A DNA stretch of 64,000 nucleotides from JAJACP01 sp964350245 (lineage in GTDB: Bacteria > Chlamydiota > Chlamydiia > Chlamydiales > JAAKFR01): NCBI GenBank assembly GCA_964350245.1, contig CAYGJC010000009.1, forward strand, positions 16,811 through 80,810, written 5' to 3'. Shown here in pieces: positions 59,697 to 64,000 of the stretch. A program made the position numbers and the translations under genes. Position 1 is the first letter of the stretch; each line of letters opens with the position of its first letter. Below the pieces are notes generated by a model. That model searched no databases. It had not been told where the DNA came from and saw only the letters and a program-made list of their open reading frames with translations.

Positions 59697-60878
59697 ATGA
59701 CAGCTAACGGTGTTAGTCCTTCTGATGAACCCTTATTTACCCCTTGTTGCGTTGCAAAAGGGTGCTGTGATGGGGTTTCTGCAGTTGTGCTCCCTATTTT
59801 TTTGATTATTGCTGTGGCGCTGACAATTCACTACGCGCTCAACCCTGCCGGGCAGATGATCACTGTGAGCTCTAATTTTTCCTTGTCCGTTCCTGTGATT
59901 GTTTGCGGGTCATTAGGTCTTGCTACCACTGTTCTCCTGTCTGTTCAGGTGAGGCGGCTTGTCAAATTTGGCCAGAAGCAGGTCAGGCAAGGGTTACATT
60001 GTGGCCCCTGTGAAGTTAAGTGTAAAGCTAATGGAGCCAGATATCCAACGCGCGATGGGATCGAATTGGAAGGTCTGTGGCGACCCGTTGCTAAAAATTT
60101 TCAAAATGCGCCTACAGCAATTCTCTTTCATGGAAATGGGGACATAAAAGAGGGGATGCAGGTTTGGGGTAATTACTATAGACGTAAAGGGTTCAATGTT
60201 TTCCTTGCTGAGTATCGCGGTTATCAACCCCAAACTGGTGCCTATGCTGGCCCTAATCAAGAGATGGAAGCTTATCTTGATGCCGAGGCGGCTCTAAAGT
60301 TTGTTTTAGACCAAGGGGTTAACAGAGAGAAGGTGCTGGCACACGGACTTTCCTTAGGTGGGGCTTATGCTGCTTCTTTGGGTCATTTTTATGGTATTAA
60401 GCATGTTGTTTTAGAGCAGACCTTCACTTCATTTTCAGCTGTTGCTGCCAATGTTGTCAGAAGTAATGCCCCTCGCCCACGTAACCGTCTACTTGCGCTG
60501 ACCAGCGCCTGTTTCTTTGGAGTGATTCAGGGTGGCGCGTGGTTTTTGGCACACACGGCTTATCAATCTGTAAGGCTCCCTGCCTGCCCCACAATTCCAG
60601 ATAGTTGCCAACTTAAAACTGACCGTTTTAGTACGTTGAACAAAGTACGGAGAATGCAAGGCAACGTTTTTGTGATTAGAGCAGGTCAAGATAGTCTTAT
60701 GGCTCATCACTTTGGAGAAGAGTTGGTAAGAGCTAACTATCAGAGTAGAGGCTCTCCTTATAATTACCTTACTACCATTGATGGAGGCCACTGCAGCGAT
60801 CAATTTTTCCGGAATGAGGCTGCTCAATTACAGTTTGACAATTATCTACGCGAGCGTGGTCTGCTCACCAACTCTTAA
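59697..60878 (+). CDS. Inc-like bilobed membrane anchor fused to alpha/beta hydrolase
   Basis: 393 aa. The N-terminal part has a soluble head with Cys pairs (CC at 17-18 and 23-24), then two adjacent hydrophobic segments (28-48 and 63-85) in Inc-like spacing, and a catalytic domain from about 100: ILFHGNGDI (oxyanion), nucleophile elbow HGLSLGG (Ser219), Asp in RAGQDSLM and His in DGGHCSD. The catalytic set is complete. The enzyme part resembles the ABHD13/BEM46-type serine hydrolases. No signal peptide, so a type III route is possible. Starts 3 bases after ispG and probably shares its transcript. The fusion of these two parts is the unusual point. Confidence 0.75.
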   Translation: MTANGVSPSDEPLFTPCCVAKGCCDGVSAVVLPIFLIIAVALTIHYALNPAGQMITVSSNFSLSVPVIVCGSLGLATTVLLSVQVRRLVKFGQKQVRQGLHCGPCEVKCKANGARYPTRDGIELEGLWRPVAKNFQNAPTAILFHGNGDIKEGMQVWGNYYRRKGFNVFLAEYRGYQPQTGAYAGPNQEMEAYLDAEAALKFVLDQGVNREKVLAHGLSLGGAYAASLGHFYGIKHVVLEQTFTSFSAVAANVVRSNAPRPRNRLLALTSACFFGVIQGGAWFLAHTAYQSVRLPACPTIPDSCQLKTDRFSTLNKVRRMQGNVFVIRAGQDSLMAHHFGEELVRANYQSRGSPYNYLTTIDGGHCSDQFFRNEAAQLQFDNYLRERGLLTNS

Positions 60879-61052
60879 GGGCTTCAGTGCCTCTCGTAGA
60901 GCTGGATAGGGTTCAACCGCAGCTACAAAGTGGCGCATTGGCGCCAAAAGATCGCGCCCCCACCGATTGAAGGGCCATGTGCTTGCATGCGGGGGAACAA
61001 TGGTTCTTGTGGTTTGCAAACAGCGCAGAATTTCTATGCATTTAAAACATGT
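60846..61052 (-). pseudogene. Possible 3' remnant of a lost gene
   Basis: A 68-codon open stretch on the reverse strand without a good start (its only ATG is internal, at APMRHF). The implied peptide has the texture of real protein (STWPFNRWGRDLLAPM, then HFVAAVEPYPALREALK). Its last 33 bases overlap the hydrolase gene. It may be the C-terminal stump of a gene truncated at about 61052. I find no family for it. The rest of the 229-base gap to the ABC-F gene holds nothing else I can name. Confidence 0.3.
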
Positions 61053-61107
61053 TCATCCCACCAATTTTTCTTTTCAGTGAAACCCTTTTTCGTGATAATT
61101 GCACCAT

Positions 61108-62841
61108 ATGTTGCAGTTTGAAAAGGTATCCAAAGCATTTGGAGGAGAGGTGATCCTCGAAGAGCTCTCCTTGAAGTTAAACAAAGGGGAGAGATGTGGG
61201 CTTGTAGGACGCAACGGATCTGGAAAAACGACCTTGCTGCGTATGATCACAGGAGAGGAGTCGATTGACTCGGGTTCTATCGAATGTCCAAAAAATTACA
61301 CGCTCGGCTATCTCTCTCAGCATCTCCACTTCTCACACTCTACCTTGATCCAAGAGACAGCTGAGCATCTCTCTGAAGAGGAAGTCTATAAAGCTGAAAA
61401 AATTCTGTTTGGGCTTGGCTTCAAAGAGAATGATTTAGAGGCTGCGCCAGAAACCTTTTCCGGTGGGTATCAGCTCCGGATCCATCTGGCCAAAGTGCTC
61501 CTTCAAGAGCCCGACTGTCTTCTACTCGATGAACCGACCAACTATCTCGATGTGGTGTCGATTCGATGGATCACCCGGTTTCTTCGTAATTGGAGGGGGG
61601 AGTTGATCCTCATCTCCCACGATCGAGACTTCATGGACCAAGTGACAACGCACACTTTAGGTGTTCATCGGCATAAAGTGAAAAAATATAAGGGCGGAAC
61701 TGAGAAATACTATTCTCAGCTTCTTTATGAAGAGCAAGTCCATGAAAAGACGCGGGCTAGCTTAGAAAAAAAGCGAGCGCATGCTCAGGCATTTGTCACA
61801 CGATTGGGGGCCAAAGCCTCAAAAGCCGCTCAAGCCCAATCGCGTAAGAAGATGCTCGCCCGGATGCCGGTTTTAGAGGAACTGGCGAAACTTCACCACT
61901 TAGACTTCTCTTTTCCCTATCACCCATTTCCCGGTAGACGCATGGTCGAAGTGACAGATATAGCCTTTCGCTACGAGGGAATGCCAGGTCCTCTGATCAC
62001 GGGTTTTAATTTGACAATCGATAAGGGAGATCGGATTGCCATCATTGGGAAAAATGGAAGAGGGAAATCGACGCTTTTACGTCTTTTAGCTCAAGATCTT
62101 ACGCCTCAAGAAGGGGATGTCAAAGTCTCATCAAATGTCAGGATAGGACTTTTTGGACAATCCAATATCGAGCGCCTTCATCCTGAACTAACGATTGAAG
62201 AGGAAATCGCAACGGCCTCACCTCATTTAACGCAAGGCGAAGTGCGCAAAATCTGTGGCACCATGATGTTCTCGGGAGACCGGGCCAAGAAGCCGATTCA
62301 AGTTCTCTCTGGAGGAGAGAGAAGTCGCGTTCTTCTCGGCAAAATTCTTGCCTCGCCGTGTAATCTATTGCTGTTAGATGAGCCCACCAATCACTTGGAT
62401 ATGGAATCGATTGAAGCGTTGATGGAGGCGATGGAAGCATTTGAAGGGTCGATTGTGATTGTGAGTCACAGTGAAATGATTCTCAAGGACCTTCCTACAA
62501 AATTTATCGTCTGTCATCAAGGCGATCAGCACCTTTTTCATGGCGATTATGCGCAGTTTTTAGAAAAAGAGGGATGGGAAGAGCAAGTGCCTAAAAAAGC
62601 TAAACCCAAATCCATGCAAAAAAAACCCTCTCAATTGATTCAGAAAAAGATGCGGTCGGTCGAACGGGAGATTTGCTCACTTGAACAAAGCGTAGAAGAG
62701 GAGTGCCGGCTTCTCATCAAAGCTTCAGAACAAGGGGAAAGAGAACGTGCTGTTGAGCTCTCAAAAGGGATCGATGAAAAGAAGCAGCAGATCGATCTCT
62801 TATTCAATGAGTTGGAATATCTAGAAGAAAAAGGTGTATAA
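61108..62841 (+). CDS. ABC-F family ATPase
   Basis: 577 aa from ATG 61108; the TTG at 61099 is the longer alternative. Two ABC domains in tandem: Walker A GRNGSGKT (34-41), signature FSGGYQLR, Walker B LLLDEPTNYLD; and Walker A GKNGRGKS, signature LSGGERSR, Walker B LLLDEPTNHLD. There are no membrane segments. A charged linker (about 195-260) joins the domains and a C-terminal coiled coil follows. ABC-F proteins bind the ribosomal E site and relieve stalls. I cannot decide between the Uup, YheS and Ettarelated groups. It is preceded by a 229-base gap and followed after 38 bases by the Cys-rich gene. Confidence 0.92.
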   Translation: MLQFEKVSKAFGGEVILEELSLKLNKGERCGLVGRNGSGKTTLLRMITGEESIDSGSIECPKNYTLGYLSQHLHFSHSTLIQETAEHLSEEEVYKAEKILFGLGFKENDLEAAPETFSGGYQLRIHLAKVLLQEPDCLLLDEPTNYLDVVSIRWITRFLRNWRGELILISHDRDFMDQVTTHTLGVHRHKVKKYKGGTEKYYSQLLYEEQVHEKTRASLEKKRAHAQAFVTRLGAKASKAAQAQSRKKMLARMPVLEELAKLHHLDFSFPYHPFPGRRMVEVTDIAFRYEGMPGPLITGFNLTIDKGDRIAIIGKNGRGKSTLLRLLAQDLTPQEGDVKVSSNVRIGLFGQSNIERLHPELTIEEEIATASPHLTQGEVRKICGTMMFSGDRAKKPIQVLSGGERSRVLLGKILASPCNLLLLDEPTNHLDMESIEALMEAMEAFEGSIVIVSHSEMILKDLPTKFIVCHQGDQHLFHGDYAQFLEKEGWEEQVPKKAKPKSMQKKPSQLIQKKMRSVEREICSLEQSVEEECRLLIKASEQGERERAVELSKGIDEKKQQIDLLFNELEYLEEKGV

Positions 62842-62879
62842 TTTATTTTAAAAATATAAAATAAAAGAGAGGTTTGTTT

Positions 62880-63182
62880 ATGAAAAAGCTCTTTTTTATT
62901 TGTTTGTTTGCTCTTTCGTTTTTGCTTCCATTAGAGGCCCAATGGTGTTTTTATCCGTGTACAGAGCGGTATTACAATCCGGTGTGGTCGAATAGCGACA
63001 GTCGCTTTTATGGCTATATCGACATCAATGACTATCCGTATGATCTCCCTGTGAACTACTGTTTTAATCCACGTCCTTGTGGAAGTCGGTCGTGTTACTC
63101 TAATACAAACTACTATATCTGGTCAGCTGAATGTCAGGAGCGCTACGAGGTGTGTCCCCACTGCAATAACTGTCATAACTGA
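62880..63182 (+). CDS. Small exported cysteine-rich protein
   Basis: 100 aa from ATG 62880 (GAGG eight bases upstream; a TTG at 62874 is less likely). A signal peptide (MKKLFFICLFALSFLLPLEA) leaves a mature part of about 80 residues with nine Cys in pairs (CFYPC, CFNPRPC, SRSC, CPHCNNC) and many Tyr/Asn. No family is recognised. Chlamydial outer envelopes are cross-linked by Cys-rich proteins, so an envelope role is possible; metal or thiol binding is the alternative, given the phytochelatin-synthase-like gene next to it. A bidirectional terminator follows. Confidence 0.7.
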   Translation: MKKLFFICLFALSFLLPLEAQWCFYPCTERYYNPVWSNSDSRFYGYIDINDYPYDLPVNYCFNPRPCGSRSCYSNTNYYIWSAECQERYEVCPHCNNCHN

Positions 63183-63183
63183 T

Positions 63184-63214
63184 AAAAAATGCAACGTAGG
63201 TTGCCATTTTTTTT
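63184..63214. terminator. Bidirectional rho-independent terminator
   Basis: GCAAC (63191-63195) pairs with GTTGC (63200-63204) around GTAG; an A run on the left and a T run on the right make it work on both strands, for the Cys-rich gene and for the convergent gene at 63243. A second, overlapping hairpin (GCCATTTTTT with AAAAAATGGC, 63203-63226) adds stability on both strands. Confidence 0.8.
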
Positions 63215-63242
63215 GCAAAAAATGGCAGGGAGAGTAGCAAAA

Positions 63243-63923
63243 TCAGTGCGCTTGGATCAAAACAAGTCCACGCATTTCACCCACGTCTTGATCGCAGGTA
63301 AGCATGCTGTTGTAGAGATCTTCTGTTTTAACCCAAAAGGGGGGATGTTTGTAACGAGAGACATCAAGAACCAGAACTTGATCTTCTTTGGCGTTGTATG
63401 CAGCTAAGGGAGAGAAGTGTCCGGTTCCTTTCTGGCCTAGGGCAGGACGATAAAAATCTGCAATTACATAGCGGTTGGGATCCACAAGAACACTCATTAA
63501 AAGAGAGCGAAAGGTCTCAAGTGTAAGGGTGTTGGCATGGAGTGGTGTGGCTTTTACCTCAAAGGTATTAAGCATTTTGGCCAGCTCTGAAACAGTGGAT
63601 CCTCTTCTCAAAACGGTCTCTCGCGAAACAATAGCAGTCACAGCCGGTGTAAAAAAGTTGTCCTCTTGGGTAAAAAGAGGGTAGCGAAACCGCTCTACAT
63701 AGGGCTTAGGAATATCCAGCGCATTTAAAATCATGACGCTGCTGGCGATGCTGCAAAAGGCATTGGTGATCTGTGTTTCAAAGTAGTTGATCAGGCGCCA
63801 GTAGTCGCATCGATAGTCACTGTCCAGAAAGAGTTTTACCCCGGGTCCTGGCGCTAATGGGATTGTCTCGACAGCACCTAGAGATAGCGTAAAAGCAGTA
63901 ATCAGCTGAAAAAGGGACTTCAT
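63243..63923 (-). CDS. Exported phytochelatin-synthase-like cysteine protease
   Basis: 226 aa with a likely signal peptide (MKSLFQLITAFTLSLGAVE). The catalytic triad of the phytochelatin synthase family is present: Cys57 in NAFCSIASSVMILNAL, His169 in GTGHFSPLAAYN, and Asp187 in VLDVSRYKHPPFWV; spacings of 112 and 18 residues are as in the Nostoc enzyme (70, 183, 201, from memory). Bacterial members are papain-fold peptidases that remove glycine from glutathione, and usually lack the second domain for chain extension, as here. AGGAG stands 6 bases before the ATG and covers the stop of an upstream gene. Convergent with the Cys-rich gene. Confidence 0.88.
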   Translation of the reverse strand: MKSLFQLITAFTLSLGAVETIPLAPGPGVKLFLDSDYRCDYWRLINYFETQITNAFCSIASSVMILNALDIPKPYVERFRYPLFTQEDNFFTPAVTAIVSRETVLRRGSTVSELAKMLNTFEVKATPLHANTLTLETFRSLLMSVLVDPNRYVIADFYRPALGQKGTGHFSPLAAYNAKEDQVLVLDVSRYKHPPFWVKTEDLYNSMLTCDQDVGEMRGLVLIQAH

Positions 63924-63932
63924 ATCTGTCTC

Positions 63933-64000
63933 CTAGTAGGTTTTGTACCATTTAAAGATCATTTTGCCTCCATTGGGTGTGAGACCGTTGAGAGAGCCTC
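63933..64000 (-). CDS. C-terminal end of a gene cut by the window edge
   Basis: On the reverse strand an open frame enters from beyond base 64000 and ends in TAG at 63933-63935, giving GSLNGLTPNGGKMIFKWYKTY. The stop lies within the ribosome binding site of the phytochelatin-synthase-like gene, so the two are probably in one operon. Too little is seen for a family. Confidence 0.45.
   Translation of the reverse strand, partial: GSLNGLTPNGGKMIFKWYKTY

Noticed and set aside
1..64000. CRISPR arrays, rRNA genes, transposases
   Set aside because: No regularly spaced repeats, no rRNA signature and no transposase or integrase motif were seen on either strand.

Overview
The window is one scaffold stretch of a bacterium of the phylum Chlamydiota, most likely a family outside Chlamydiaceae. 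Supporting signs are a futalosine (mqn) menaquinone cluster, the Chlamydiota/Verrucomicrobia-type small basic protein, a Pkn1-like kinase/FGE fusion directly before ligA, a plant/Chlamydia-type long IspG, a PPi-dependent phosphofructokinase preceded by an alpha/beta hydrolase, two CesT-like type III secretion chaperones, and many small proteins with a paired (bilobed) hydrophobic region like chlamydial inclusion membrane (Inc) proteins. From memory of Chlamydia trachomatis, several blocks look syntenic (CT421-CT428, CT145-CT146, CT205-CT207, CT250-CT252); I could not run a comparison.

Layout. 1-6.6 kb: the 3' part of a Cu+-type P1B ATPase, a GNAT-like protein, then a reverse operon maf - HEAT-repeat protein - LptD-like outer membrane protein. 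6.6-9.0 kb: corA and two uncharacterised membrane proteins. 9-20.2 kb: a long reverse-strand cluster read rnr - DUF502 - two small basic proteins - ybeY - CNNM/CorC - rny - STAS antagonist - DUF3604 - NqrM-like - mqnE - mqnA - menG, joining RNA turnover, ribosome maturation and menaquinone synthesis. 20.2-22.6 kb: three forward Inc-like genes ending at a clear terminator. 22.7-26.6 kb: leuS-waaA and two CAT-anticodon tRNAs. 26.6-27.6 kb: a small remnant of a mobile element, with an orphan AbiEi-type antitoxin between the elongator tRNA-Met and a degenerate copy of its 3' half.

27.6-34 kb: a hydrolase-pfp pair, then a reverse operon of membrane protein - PIN/TRAM - acpS - trxB - outer membrane protein. 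34-42.5 kb: lgt, a GDP-fucose-synthase-like gene, two tandem paralogues of unknown function, dnaA and the long chlamydial yidC. 42.5-50.2 kb: TPR protein, kinase/FGE protein, ligA, a putative cysteine-protease-like membrane protein, miaB and a HemJ-like protein. 50.2-51.1 kb: rplM-rpsI with promoter and terminator, followed by a 100-N scaffold gap flanked by an exact 55-bp repeat. 51.5-57.9 kb: a reverse cluster from a strong promoter that encodes two candidate type III effectors and two chaperones, then the Mla lipid transport genes and algH. 57.9-64 kb: ispG, an Inc-like/alpha-beta hydrolase fusion, an ABC-F ATPase, a secreted Cys-rich protein and an exported phytochelatin-synthase-like enzyme.

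The genes are tightly packed with many ATGA or TAATG junctions, and six convergent pairs overlap at their 3' ends by 4 to 104 bp. The strongest candidates for undescribed biology are the effector/chaperone operon (54.7-57.9 kb), the Inc-like hydrolase fusion (59.7-60.9 kb), the Cys-rich protein/phytochelatin synthase pair (62.9-63.9 kb), the tRNA-flanked AbiEi remnant (26.5-27.5 kb) and the putative cysteine protease at 47.3-48.4 kb.
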